A stretch of 64,000 nt of DNA from Liolophura sinensis. Lineage: Eukaryota; Mollusca; Polyplacophora; Chitonida; Chitonidae. Made by a program: the position numbers and the translations under genes. The DNA lies in NCBI RefSeq assembly GCF_032854445.1, contig NC_088295.1, positions 23,981,385 to 24,045,384 of the forward strand, written 5' to 3'. Below the pieces are notes generated by a model. The model worked only from the letters and a program-made list of their open reading frames with translations. It did no database searches and was not told the origin of the DNA. This document shows, piece after piece, positions 23,953 to 35,000 of this stretch (positions within the stretch are counted from its first letter, which is position 1; each line of letters opens with the position of its first letter).

Positions 23953-24092
23953 CGCTACACTCCCTGTTGACCAACATCGCTATGCAGACATTCTAGTACC
24001 TTACCCTTCAATCTTTGAAGCACGCTACACTCCCTGTTGACCAGCATCGCTGTGCAGACATTCCAGTACCTTACCCTTCAATGTTTGAGGCA
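23953..24092. repeat. 70-base tandem duplication inside the gypsy-like element
   Basis: CGCTACACTCCCTGTTGACC occurs at 23953 and again at 24023, and the following sequence repeats to the run TTACCCTTCAAT. The two copies differ at a few positions (for example CCAACATCGCTATG and CCAGCATCGCTGTG). The duplication post-dates the element and lies just upstream (in element order) of the integrase core. Confidence 0.85.
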
Positions 24093-24400
24093 ACAACAAT
24101 TGCTTATGGTGACCATTGACAAGATCGTCTACCAACCGATACAATACACCATCTTTTGAAACAATTCTCTTCCAATGTTTAAACAATGTGAGCGTCACTT
24201 GCAGAAGCTCACTCCGATCCTTCTCTCTTGGCTGTTGTTTTTTTCCACCAAAACGGTAAGAACCCTTTTATGACTGGATGAGATTTACGCGCATCTGCAC
24301 ATTTGAAAATGATGGGAACGTGACGGGTGCTGTAACTTGGTTGGTCACTCTACCAGCCACATGATTCAGGCTGGCTGAGTACTCGACCTTATCGCTGAAG

Positions 24401-24545
24401 AATGGTCTGCCAGCAACCTGCGGATGGTCGTGGGTTTCCCCCGGGCTCTGCCGGGTTTCCACCCACCATAATGCTGGCCGCCGTCGTATAAGTGAAATAT
24501 TGTTGAGTACGGCGTAAAACACCAATCAAATAAATAAATAAATAA
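24401..24545 (+). mobile_element. 5'-truncated SINE inside gypsy pol, perfect target-site duplication
   Basis: It covers the body from GGTCTGCCAGCAACC to the tail CACCAATCAAATAAATAAATAA. It is flanked by a perfect 13-base repeat CTTATCGCTGAAG at 24388-24400 and 24546-24558. The insertion splits the pol region between RNase H and integrase, so it is younger than the gypsy-like element. Confidence 0.93.
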
Positions 24546-24599
24546 CTTATCGCTGAAGCACCCTCTCCGCTCATTCGGTGGGGGTGTAGAGTGGACCAG

Positions 24600-24840
24600 T
24601 ATGTTGAACATGGCTTTGAACTTCAACATGGCTTTGTTTGGATTCCTTCCTTGAAAGGGCGTCAGCATTACCATTTGCCTTTCCACTACGGTACTCAGTG
24701 GTGAAATCGAAGAGAACTAGCTGCACTGCCCAACGTTGCTCTATAGCTGCGAGTTGTTGTACGTGAGGATAACGAACTTCCTTCCAATCACGAAGTTTTT
24801 CGGTTACTGCCTATTTGACAGCCAAAAGTTTCATCAACCT
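24600..24840 (-). pseudogene. Gypsy-like RNase H, C-terminal part
   Basis: The reverse strand near 24730-24650 encodes FDFTTEYRSGKANGNADALS, the conserved end of the RNase H domain of gypsy-type pol. The Asp in NADALS is part of the catalytic set. Frames around it are broken, and SINEs sit on both sides. Confidence 0.75.
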
Positions 24841-24887
24841 ATAGTTCTGCATATTTTTCTCTGCAGGGCACAAACTTCTAACGGCGC

Positions 24888-25154
24888 GGGTTTTTTTTTT
24901 TTTTGATTGGTGTTTTACGCCGTACTCAAGAATATTTCACTTATACGACGGCGGCCAGCATTATGGCGAGTGGAAACCACGCACAGCCTGGGGGAAACCC
25001 ACGACCATCCGCCGGTTGCTGGCAGACCTTCCCACTTACGGCCGGAGAGGAAGCCAGCATGAGCTGAACTTGAACTCACAGCGGCCGCATGGGTGAGAGG
25101 CTCCTGGGTCATTACGCTGCGCTAGCGCGCTAACCGACTGAGCCACGGAGGCCC
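24888..25154 (-). mobile_element. Full-length SINE inside gypsy pol
   Basis: This complete copy is in reverse orientation: a T tract (the A tail), body, B box and A box, ending GGAGGCCCC. Flanks are CTAACGGCGC (24878-24887) and CTACCGGCGC (25155-25164), a 10-base target-site duplication with one mismatch. It interrupts the RNase H region. Confidence 0.9.
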
Positions 25155-25381
25155 CTACCGGCGCAGGCTATAACACTGCATCGACCATACTGCTTCTGCG
25201 ACAATACCGCACCGAGTCCATGCAAGCTTGCATCTTTCTCCATTTGAAAAGGCTTGCTGAAATCGGCATATCCCAGTATAGGAACTGATGTCAGTTTTGC
25301 TTTTAACGTCTGAACGGCATTTGTATGCAGGCGTCCTTTTCCTGGAAATATTCTCCTGATTTTCGCGAACTCACCCAGCCA

Positions 25382-26053
25382 CTATTTCATGCAGGGTAGC
25401 AGCAGTCTTTGCAAAATCAGGTACGTAACGTCGGTAATAGGTTCAGTAACCAATCTCAACTGACGCACAGTAGTTGGTCGATCCCAGCGTGCAACACCAC
25501 TGATCTTGCCAGCATCAGTGGTAACGCCATCGGCGGACACGATGTGGCACAGGTAAGGAACACTACTCCGCAAAAGGTTACATTTTCATGGTTTTAAACG
25601 CAAACTGTGTTCCTAATTTCGAGTTAAACTTTATTTTTCCGTTCCATGGGCTCTTCAAAAGTTCGTGCCAATATAAGGTTGTCATCCAGAAATTTTGCTC
25701 CAGATCACAAAAAATCAACATTGGAACGTTGAAGGAGCAGTGCTAACTCCCATCGGCATTGTGTTGTACTCAAAAAGTTCCATAGGCGTTGTGAATGCAG
25801 TTTTGGTTTTAAATTCTTCTGTCGTTGCCACTTGATTATACCCGTTTGTCAAATCCAGCGTCAAAAAGCATCTACCTCCTCCAAGGGCGTCAAATAATTC
25901 CACGATTCGAGGGAGAGGAAAAACATCCCGTCGGGTTATCTCATTTAAGCCTCGATAGGCAACACACACACGCAGTCTGCCATCCTTCTTTTTCACCAAC
26001 ACAATTAGACATGCATAAGGACTTTTACTGGGTCTAATCACTCCTTGCTTCAA
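25382..26053 (-). pseudogene. Gypsy-like reverse transcriptase
   Basis: The stretch 26053-25715 encodes the palm region: KQGVIRPSKSPYACLIVLVK, LNEITRRDVFPLPRI and FLTLDLTNGYNQV, with the first catalytic Asp in LDLTNGY. A stop follows FQC. The (Y/F)xDD catalytic motif is present as FLDD at 25692-25681, in another frame. The connection region (VSADGVTTDAGKI) is at 25573-25382. Order and motifs are those of Ty3/gypsy reverse transcriptase. Stops and shifts make it inactive. It would copy element RNA into DNA in the virus-like particle. Confidence 0.9.
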
Positions 26054-26402
26054 CAGTTTGTTGAAAGTGCCCCTTCACTTCCTGGTATTGGCTGGGAGGA
26101 ATCCTACAGTAGGCCTGTGCTACTGGCACATCATCACAGTAACAATATCATGAGTTACATCGTCTGTATAACCAGTTTCGTCGTCAGTCAGAGCAAACTC
26201 ATTACGATGTTTCAGAAGTAATTCACTTAATGTTGCAAACTGTTCATCTGAACCGTCAAAGTCATTAATATTCACAGGGATTTGCAAATCATTGCCTTTA
26301 TGGACACCCCCTATCTACTGTGCGCGGACCGCGTTTGCTGGGCTTCTATGAAAATCACAGTCGTGGGTGTCAACTACTTCTATCGAATGAGGTACCGCAA
26401 GC

Positions 26403-27110
26403 CTAGCACCTGGTTTTTTGGCAGAATTCAGTGTCGGCCAGATTAATTAACTGAACTGGGAAAATACCGCCCTTCACTTCAACATATGTCGCCATGAGGA
26501 GAACATTATGGGGCAGGCTTCTCTCTCCGTCAGGAAGCTCCTCTACTGTTGCAACGTACGATTTACCCGGTTGTTTCTTCCTACCTGTTGCTGTTACCGA
26601 CTGCATCGACCAGGCAGGTATCCTGACTGATCGACGACCTCTGGCCTTGACAAATCCAGTTTTGCCAGTCTCACCTCCAAAGATTTTCTGGTTCTCACAC
26701 ACCTTGAATATTTAAGCGCATTGCTGGTTAATAGTGCTGACGTGCTGTGCATAAGTTGAACCGAGACTGCGATTCAGCAGAATGCGAGTGTAATTGATAA
26801 CATTCATACCCAACAGGCTTGGAAACTTCACAAATTGTCTACTCATGTTGTCTTCGTCTAAATCTTTTAGGACAAGCACGCCCTGTTTCGGCATCATTAC
26901 ACCCAAAATTTCAAAGTCCAGTTCCAAGTATCCAGCATGTGGGATGTTCAGACCAGTGGCGGTCATTAGCGTCAACCAATGTCTTTCCTTTAGCATCTTT
27001 TTGACTAGAGGTTTTATATCTGAATTAAAAAAGCTTTCGGTTATTGTGTCCAGTGTCTAACAGGCAAAGAGCTTCCTTCCCTTCCATGCGTACTGTGACA
27101 GTAGGACATT
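26403..27110 (-). pseudogene. Gypsy-like aspartic protease and linker
   Basis: Near 27060-27020 the reverse strand reads EALCLLDTGHN; the D-T-G triad is the active-site motif of retroelement aspartic proteases. The following blocks (ALVL near 26890, GYLELDFE near 26930) continue the protease fold in broken frames. Stops separate the pieces. In an intact element it would cut the Gag-Pol polyprotein. Confidence 0.7.
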
Positions 27111-27211
27111 GACACACAGTGCGAGATAACAATGGCAACATTGCTTGGTGAGCCTGTTTCCTGATTTCCCACCACATGGTTTACTGTGATGGGCGATTTT
27201 CGTTTCCGTGA

Positions 27212-27857
27212 CTAGATCCTTCGGAACTCCGTGTTCCGTTTCGACTTCCCATTAGGCAGTGGGCAGTCGCGGGAAATATGACCACGTTTTTTGCAATTGT
27301 AACATACAACGGAATTTCTAAGCCCATGCCTACTGTTCTTCTCCATTAACTTGGACGACTGAAGAACCTCATTCAGCTGACCCTGTTGTATTGTTTTTAG
27401 CAAATATGTCATGGATGGCTCAGTAGTAGCTTTGTTGACCTGAATGTTAGCCTCAGATATATCAGGAATCTCAGCTAACACTTCATGGACACTACCCAGG
27501 AGTTTCTGATTTGGACGATTGTCTTCTTCAGCCCACCTTACAGCCTCCTCTCTCAAGTCAATAAAGTTTTTACATGGCTGATCACACATAACCTTTTTTA
27601 GCTCCTTTCAGAGTCAAAAGTCTCACTTTCTCAGCGAAATAATCACACATCTCACAACACATTAAACATCAACTCAGGATCACTACACACGTCTGTTCCT
27701 CGATGCCATGCTTAATTTCCTGTTTGGTATTGCCATCCAAGTTAGAAAACACTACTTGCTGTTGTCGGGTCACAGTACGTGACCTCAACACAGTCTGAAT
27801 ACCGTCTATCCAGTCTTTCACAGATATATCCTGGCTGCTTCTAGGACGGCCAAACAC
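27212..27857 (-). pseudogene. Gypsy-like gag with CCHC zinc knuckle
   Basis: The upstream frame (27857-27669) has the capsid-like VKDWIDGIQTVLRS. The downstream frame (27589-27212) has FIDLREEAVRWAEE and ends with CYNCKKRGHISRDCPL, a perfect C-x2-C-x4-H-x4-C nucleic-acid-binding zinc knuckle. A gap with stops lies between the two frames. The role would be particle assembly and RNA packaging. The first part of gag is not clearly visible. Confidence 0.85.
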
Positions 27858-28130
27858 TTTCTTCCCTTACCACTCACCAACTATGTACACAACACGATCA
27901 TGACTGTATAATACTCTGCCTCGTCCTAATGGGGATCGAATTGAAGTCTCCTCTGACTGTCTGGTCAGTCTTTTTGAACTTTGGCTCTTAAAGTCAACAC
28001 CTCACTTTATTGGGTATCTGCCATGTCGTCTCTCCGTATCGCTAACTCTCCGTATCACTGCTTTCTACTCTAACACGTCACCCTTACCTTGCCACACCCT
28101 AGTATCCTACCGGCGACGTCAAATTGTTGC

Positions 28131-28379
28131 GTTGGTTAGCGCGCTAGCGCAGCGTAATGACCCAGGAGTCTCTCACCAATGCGGTCGCTGTGAGTTCAAG
28201 TCCAGCTCATGCTGGCTTTCTCTCCGGCCGTATGTGGGAAGGTCTGCCAGCTACCTGCGGATGGTCGTGGGTTTCCCCCGGGTTCTGCCCGGTTTCCACC
28301 CACCATAATGTTGGCCGCCGTCGTATAAGTGAAATATTGTTGAGTACGGCGTAAAACACCAATCAAAAATAAAAAAAAA
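28131..28379 (+). mobile_element. Slightly 5'-truncated SINE with perfect target-site duplication
   Basis: It starts within the A-box region (GTTGGTTAGCGCGC) and continues to CACCAATCAAAAATAAAAAAAA. The 12-base repeat TCAAATTGTTGC flanks it (28119-28130 and 28380-28391) without mismatch. It lies between the gag remnant and the right flanking repeat, in the 5' untranslated part of the gypsy-like element. Confidence 0.93.
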
Positions 28380-28619
28380 TCAAATTGTTGCCGTGGTAAA
28401 CTTTGAGCCGGAGAACGCAAGGGACCAACACATGGTATTCAAGTTCAAATCGAAAGTCTCTTTATTCTGATATTAAACGAGCAAAGATAACGTAACTGTT
28501 GGGTGTCTCTGTTATAAAATAGAACTTGAAGTAGAAACAGAAGGCAGTGGCATGCCGATACAAGATCGGCTACAGCATTGTATGAACAGTACTTAATCAG
28601 TGGTGGCTAGGCGTAGAGC

Positions 28620-28830
28620 TACTAGACTCTCATCACAGTCGTAAAACAGCTGATCGGCGTTCCTGAATGTTTACATGTTTTCAGTGTCAAAAGCGAGCAA
28701 GCTACGAATCCTCGGCGTACCTGAATTGTTACATGTTTTCAATGTCAAAGGCGAACAGTGTAAGGGTCATCGGCATTATTTACATCTACTCGAAACGTTC
28801 CGATTTCAAAGGTTAACAAGGTACGCCTAC
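28620..28830 (-). repeat. Possible 5' LTR remnant with about 58-base internal repeats
   Basis: Three related units begin GGCGTTCC, GGCGTACC and GGCATTAT at roughly 58-base spacing. The first two share TGTTACATGTTTTCA.TGTCAAA. The 28720-28830 part matches 18955-19070 on the other side of the gypsy-like element. The LTR assignment is inference. Confidence 0.5.
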
Positions 28831-28899
28831 ACGCCTCCACAGCAATCGATTTAACATACATTTGAACCGGGACAGTTCAAAGTTGACAGGCAGGTGGAG

Positions 28900-31560
28900 C
28901 CAGCAAATGCCCACATCCAAAGGGAGATAGATATTTATGAATTCCCACACTTTTTGTTTTGTTTTTTTTTTGTTTTTAAGTTTTTAAAATAATAGCCCAC
29001 GGTACTGTAAAAATAATAAAGACGTCCAAATCTGGATAAGGAGGATTGGTGGTGTGCAATTTGTTCTCCCTATGTTTTATTTACGCGATAACCGCTCCCA
29101 CGGATAGCTAAACTCAGCATTTATTACCGGTACAATGTATGTCAGCTGAATTTCTCGAGTTAAACTTAAGTGTAGGCTTATATTTCGGAGAGAGCGCAAT
29201 ATATTAGTGGAACAATGGCGTTAAATACTGATATTAAGGCTCTCAGTTGCAGTTTAATCTCAAAAAGTAAAAAAACAGGAGTGAATTGCAGAAAGTTGCC
29301 AATTTCTGTCTCCTTATTAAATCCTGAAAGCTTATCATCGATAGAAAAACAGGAACAAGAGTAAAAAATTAAATTATGATGCATGTGCAAGTGACCTGAA
29401 CTGGTTACCCTACTCAACACTGTCCAACTCTAGACAGCCTCAGAAGATTGCATGGGGGTCAATACTTTGTGTGATTTTTTAATATTCGTTGCTACACTTT
29501 CCCTACCGTACGTATTGGTAATGAAAAGCTTTAAGCTTACAACACCAGTCGAGTAAATTTAAGTGTTTTCCACTTTTTATTTACCGGTAGGCCTAGAAAT
29601 TTGTATGCCATTTGTGAACATTAGCTCTTATTGTTTTTTTTAATAATTTAAAAATTAAATCACATGTACTGCCATGCATTGCTTATATGTCACGTTCCAC
29701 AGTGATGTTTATCATTTCTTTTTACCGTTTAAAACCATGAACCCATGTTTGTAGGACTACTTAATTTGGTCTGCCGACCAATCCAGGGCCTATATCTTAT
29801 CATGATATGATCATGATAAGTTAACTCAGCTCATAAAACATTTTATTTAAATAAAGAATCACCAATGGTTTATCATAGACGCACCGTACGTTAAAGACTA
29901 AGAAAGAAGCACAATAAACCTAGGCTGGTCAGTTTATACCACGCCGCATGTTACAGAACGTATACATTTTTACATTGTAATAGATCTCCTATCAAATTAC
30001 AACCTAAAAGTTCAAACATTAATTAACAAACGTGTATTATGATTTAACAAGAAAATATTTTACGATTAAGCACACTGTTTTTGCCGTAGTAACCGCCGTT
30101 ACACGATTGGCTATAGATGCAATTAACCATATATATAGCCTAATACTACTACTTCGGCGCAACATTTGCACAATACACGATTAAGTGATCGACAGTCCTA
30201 CGATCCCTACTAAAGTGAGTGAAATATTTCCAAAATATCACCAGACTTAGAGCTGACATTATTCTAAGAACAAGGAAATTGTTGTTACTGATGAAAATAG
30301 GATTCCCACCGATACTGATTGCAATTAAATACTCGCCTTCAAAAAGATCAATAAGTGGGAATGGTAGAGGACAGAGTGACAAAGTTAACGTGAACAGAAC
30401 AAAAATAGTTAGCCATGCATAACAGCAGCGATACTTTTGTGCAAATGGATCATTGATTTTGCTGCCTACTTCCCACTCAGGGTAGTATGTTGCTCTGGGA
30501 ATGCTGTATCAATTCAGCTGAATACCATACCGGAAGCGTTTCCCTGGAAACTGAATTTGCTACTAACAAAGTACATTAAGTCCCACAGATCGAATTTACG
30601 TCATGTAACGTTTCGCTAACAGTAATTCACAGGTTGAATTAATTGACTGTGGTTGATCTCGTAAACCAGAGATCGCGCTTGTGCGTATTGATTTCCGTGT
30701 GTTATATTCTTGTAATACAAAGTGGATGTACGTGCGTTCCCTTTAAACAACTGAACATGCAACAGTGATTCGATGTAGCTCATTAGATATCGGACTATAA
30801 CGTGTACTAGTATGTATACGTACAAAGTATAATCCGAGTTTAATTAGTCAATCACCTAGTCTCAATGCCAATCTTATTTCAGTTTATCAAATTCCATAAA
30901 TCGATTAATTCTGCAACTCAACCATTTATAATATACAACAAAACGGGTGGGGCCAATCGATGGTAGGCCTGCATCAGGGCTCTATATATACGCGTATGTA
31001 TATAGGGCTATCGGTACGACGGAGAGAGCTTGCAGCGATACACACTGAACATTGGGCTTACAATTTTTGACATCATATGACGACGAGGAGTCCTTAGGTT
31101 ATGCACTTGTAGCGTGCCTTCTTGTGGCAGGGCGAGTCCCTGCCGCCAAAGTGCTGCCGCCACTGAAGTATCATGGCGAAGATACCAGAAATGACACTCT
31201 ACCCACTCATACTATACTGATCTCGGACCCATCAGTCCTGTTTCCTTGCTCTAACCAATCAGTGCTGTGCGCCAAACGAGGTAGCAACAAGTACCACTTT
31301 TAAAGTGTTTGGTATGAGCCCTGGTCTCCCGACTTTTAATTCTCGCCGCATAGAGTTTTCCATGGCATATGGGCTAGCCATCTTTTAAGATATTACATTT
31401 GACATGAGTGAAATCAATAATATATTTCTGGTAAATTAAGTGTAAAGCATTTTACGAGGTTAAGATTTAAGAAAGGGAATGACAGGCTATGCTTAGTATA
31501 ATTTTTTTTTTCACGGTACTAAACTAATTTGATTAAACCATGGAGGTATATATATTTACC
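28900..31560. other. Intergenic, no gene recognised
   Basis: AT-rich DNA between the transposon cluster and TAB1. Only short unsupported open frames are present. The part around 31230-31345 looks like an old repeat. Confidence 0.45.
31230..31345. repeat. Possible old SINE-like repeat
   Basis: The block GTAGCAACAAGTACCACTTTTAAAGTGTTTGGTATGAGCC followed by CTGGTCTCCCGACTTTTAA resembles a tail type I associate with other invertebrate tRNA-derived repeats. The short open frame upstream at 31052 has no family features. This call rests on memory of the pattern only. Confidence 0.3.
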
Positions 31561-31566
31561 TCTATG

Positions 31567-31697
31567 CTTATTTACTTATTTATTTGATTGGTGTTTTAGG
31601 CCGTACTCAAGAATATTTCACTTATACGACGGCGGCCAGCATTATGGTGGGTTGAAACCGGTCAAACCCCGGGGGAAACCCACGACCATTCGCGTAC
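31567..31697 (-). mobile_element. SINE 3' half upstream of TAB1
   Basis: TTTATTTGATTGGTGTTTTAGGCCGTACTC through GGCCAGCATTATGGTGGGT and GGGGGAAACCCACGACCAT. The head is missing. It ends about 345 bases upstream of the TAB1 start codon, in the likely promoter region. Confidence 0.85.
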
Positions 31698-32041
31698 CGT
31701 CTATGATTAAACACTAACGAAAAAAGCCAGGGGGGTCAAATGCATAATCTCAGAATGTAGACATACGGAAGCCCTGCTTGTCTTAGCCTTTGACAAGAAT
31801 CTATAATTTCAATGATCGTAATTAAATTTGCAAATAGGCCCTGTTTGATGTGTCAGATATGTAGGCCTATACTAAATGTAGTCCGCCTTCCGGACATACA
31901 TATGGTATGGCTTTTTTACTTCACCTTCCACTTCACATGTTGTTGTTGTAGTGTGACGCAGCCTGTGCAGATGTTCCGTTTACCTTGGTACTAAACCTTT
32001 ACAAAACTGAAATGCCCACTATCACTTAGTACGAAGTAAAT

Positions 32042-35000
32042 ATGGCAGGAAGACGACATTCAAATGAGTCCACAGGAACGCCGCCTCGTATTGGATTACA
32101 GGTAACTTTTGTCGCCTGAAGTGGACTGGGTCCTCGCTTTTGCAACTAGGTTTACGACAGAAGGACCAATTTTCGATACTGCTCAGATGACAGCACTGAT
32201 TCTGATTCGTGTGACTTAGACCACATATGACATGTGGCGAGGGTAGTCCATCTAGGTCGACTAGATCTAAAATTCTGACTTTCATAAAATAGCACAGTGA
32301 GTTCATTTAGATGTATAAGTAACGAGGAATACAAAGAATCCGGTGACTGAAGAGGTTAAAACATCAGCAGTCCAGAAGCGAATATTTAAATTTAAAAGCC
32401 ATGGGTGTTGCAAAGCTGATGGTTTATCTATTGTTACTGTTAGTCATTGATCCCCTTCGCATGTGTACATTGTTTAAAGCAGATTGTTTCATGATATTAA
32501 GGAATTAATGTCATACCCTCTGCTGTGTTATATTAACAGAAACCTCAGCTTAACGATCCAAATTATAAACATCTACAAAGATGTAATGTCTAATTCGAGT
32601 GATGCAGTGGCTTAAATAAAAGCAACGCGTGCATCCATAACTGTTGCTGGTAGTTGAAGTCGAAGATTGCTCTGATGTTCGGTTTGGCAAAAATGTTGTT
32701 TGGCCAAGGATGGCCCCAAATCAGCATCAGAGCAGGCTCCATTTGAAAACCTGATGTAGTTTGTCCTGGCGTTTGGGACAAAAATTAGCCCCCAAATAAT
32801 TCTACACAAATTTTCGTTAACTTCTCTTCAATCGATTTAGGGCAAGGACAATGGTGATTGGTTATTTCTAAGGCCATGAGGGCCCAAAATGGTGCTCAAA
32901 GCCACTCGCTGTACTGACAGCCTCAACATATTTACGAGAGTAGGAAACTCTATCAGGTTTTTAAATAGAGCGCACTCTAACGTTGGTTTGGGGCCACCCT
33001 TCCCCTTATAAATTTTGCCAAACCTAACTTCAGAGCAGTCTCGGACTATTGTTGTTGTATATTATATTTCAGCACTCTCAACTAAGAGAATTCCCATTAT
33101 CTCCTTTTTTTTTAAAATTTCATGCTCAGTGTAGATGTCATTGTAACTTTTGATACTGCACCATTCAAATCAGAGTTACACATTTGTTACTAAACAAGTT
33201 GTTACTGTTAAGACTTTTACATTTACTTTTAGACAGGGTGGGAGCTGGGAGGGGCGGGGGTGGCTTATTGATGTAAGTGTCAACGAATATCAAATGCATC
33301 ATAAATGCATTTAGTTTACATTTGGTTACATGTGTTTAATGTTTCTGTGACCTCATGATGTCACAAGTGCATTCACAGAGCGTCGAATGAAAAGTAGCGT
33401 TGTCACGGAAAAGGGTACATTCCATGATTTTTGTCAATAAAAACAACACACTGTGAAATAAATAGTCTTGTCCATTACATTTGCATAATTTGGCAAGAGT
33501 TTTGCATGCTCAAAGGGTAGTCTAGTATGAGATTTGTTTTTACTTGCATGTGGTATCAAAATGGTCAAGACTTATAGAATATTGAATGTGTAGATTTATT
33601 ATAACATGCAAAAGCAATCAAAAGCGATGGTTGATAGAAATGTTTAATTAGTTTACAGTAAAACATTCTGACCTGTAAGTTGTAATTTGTGGACATAGCG
33701 AGTTCATAAATTATTATCAATAAATAAATAAATTAAAGCTGTCATCCAAGAGCATTGCAGGGGATCATGCTACTAGTCTTTTACAACTTCTGGTAGCCTG
33801 ATCTCTATAAAGTTCATGATAGTGGGAAAAAATGAAAAAGGATTGACAAGAATTGTCTGGATTTAATCCACAGTTACCCAGATTCACTGTCCTTTTGGGC
33901 TTATGTGAAGACCAGTGAAAAGAAACTTAGCATTACTCTCAGATAGCACTGCTGGGCTACATGTATAGCTGTAGTTGATGGCCATTCTGGGCTGCGACAA
34001 CAAAACAGCAACAGCAACAAAAGGAAGAAAACACAAATCAAAAAAGGAAAGTAATCTACTGAATTTGAACCTTAGACAACCAGGCCTCATGTACAATGGG
34101 CCAAGTACTGAAGACTAGCATAGAGATTAGGCAGCTGCGATAGCGGAGAACAAAAGGCAGAAACAAGACATTGTTGCAAAGATGGTGCCCAAGAACAAAA
34201 GACAGAAAGAATACATGTTGCAAATTTTAGTCAATCTTGCATGAAGCTTGCATGTTGAATTTTGGAGAAAAAAACTAACAATTTCTGAATAGATTTTTGA
34301 CAATTACATGAAAAGCACAACTCGAACAGGAAATATTCTTAACAACGTCCAATCCTGATGTCAAGGTATTCGTAGAAATGTTTTTGTACGATACAGTTGT
34401 GCAGTTTTCAAGTGTTTGTTGGGCAATCGAAACTGTAAACAAAAATTTTATCTCAATGTTTTTAGCTTATCTATAAAATTTAAAATGGCTACTAAATCAT
34501 GTGACTGGCCAAAGAGCACAAAAGTCAAAAGTTGCTTCATATGTTATTAAATCCCCAAAGAGTGGTTTTTCTACAGATTTTACAGTTATATTGCATTTTT
34601 ACAAACTGACTCAGAATAATGGTGAACCAGACGATTTCAGGAGGTGTCCATCTAGGATAGCGTTAACCCTAAAATATCATGATATGGAACTATAATATTC
34701 TCCCAAACTGACCATGTTTGCTGGTCTGATTGTATTCTAGGGGCAGCACAGTTTGAGTTGGACAGATGACTTGCCAGTTTGTCAGCAGTCAGGAGTGGGA
34801 TTTTCAACTAATCAGATTTATAGACTGGATGGGAATAGAAGAGAGGATCACGATTTTGAAGACAGGAGCTTTCACTTTAGGTAATTAAGTATTCCTTCGT
34901 TTTAGCACTGTATTTATTAACATGATCAAGACTGTGAAAAGTCTAACTTGGGTTTCATGAAGAACTGACGAATCAGTGAGTATAGCATGGCCACATTATG

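Larger units (their letters stand above)
21670..27860 (-). mobile_element. Ty3/gypsy-like LTR retrotransposon, decayed and interrupted
   Basis: Reading on the minus strand from high to low coordinates, the order is gag with a zinc knuckle, aspartic protease, reverse transcriptase, RNase H, integrase and a basic C-terminal tail. This is the Ty3/gypsy (Metaviridae-type) order. The frame is broken many times by stops and shifts. It is further interrupted by SINEs at 24401-24545 and 24888-25154, another SINE near its 5' end at 28131-28379, a SINE tail at 22971-23027 and about 1 kb of unrelated DNA. No env-like gene was found. It is non-functional. Flanking direct repeats near 18955 and 28720 may be its LTRs. 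Confidence 0.88.

Noticed and set aside
18955-28830. An env-like gene that would make the gypsy-like element an errantivirus-type retrovirus
   Set aside because: No signal peptide, furin-like site or membrane anchor was seen downstream of integrase; the region holds the pol tail, tandem repeats and the LINE.
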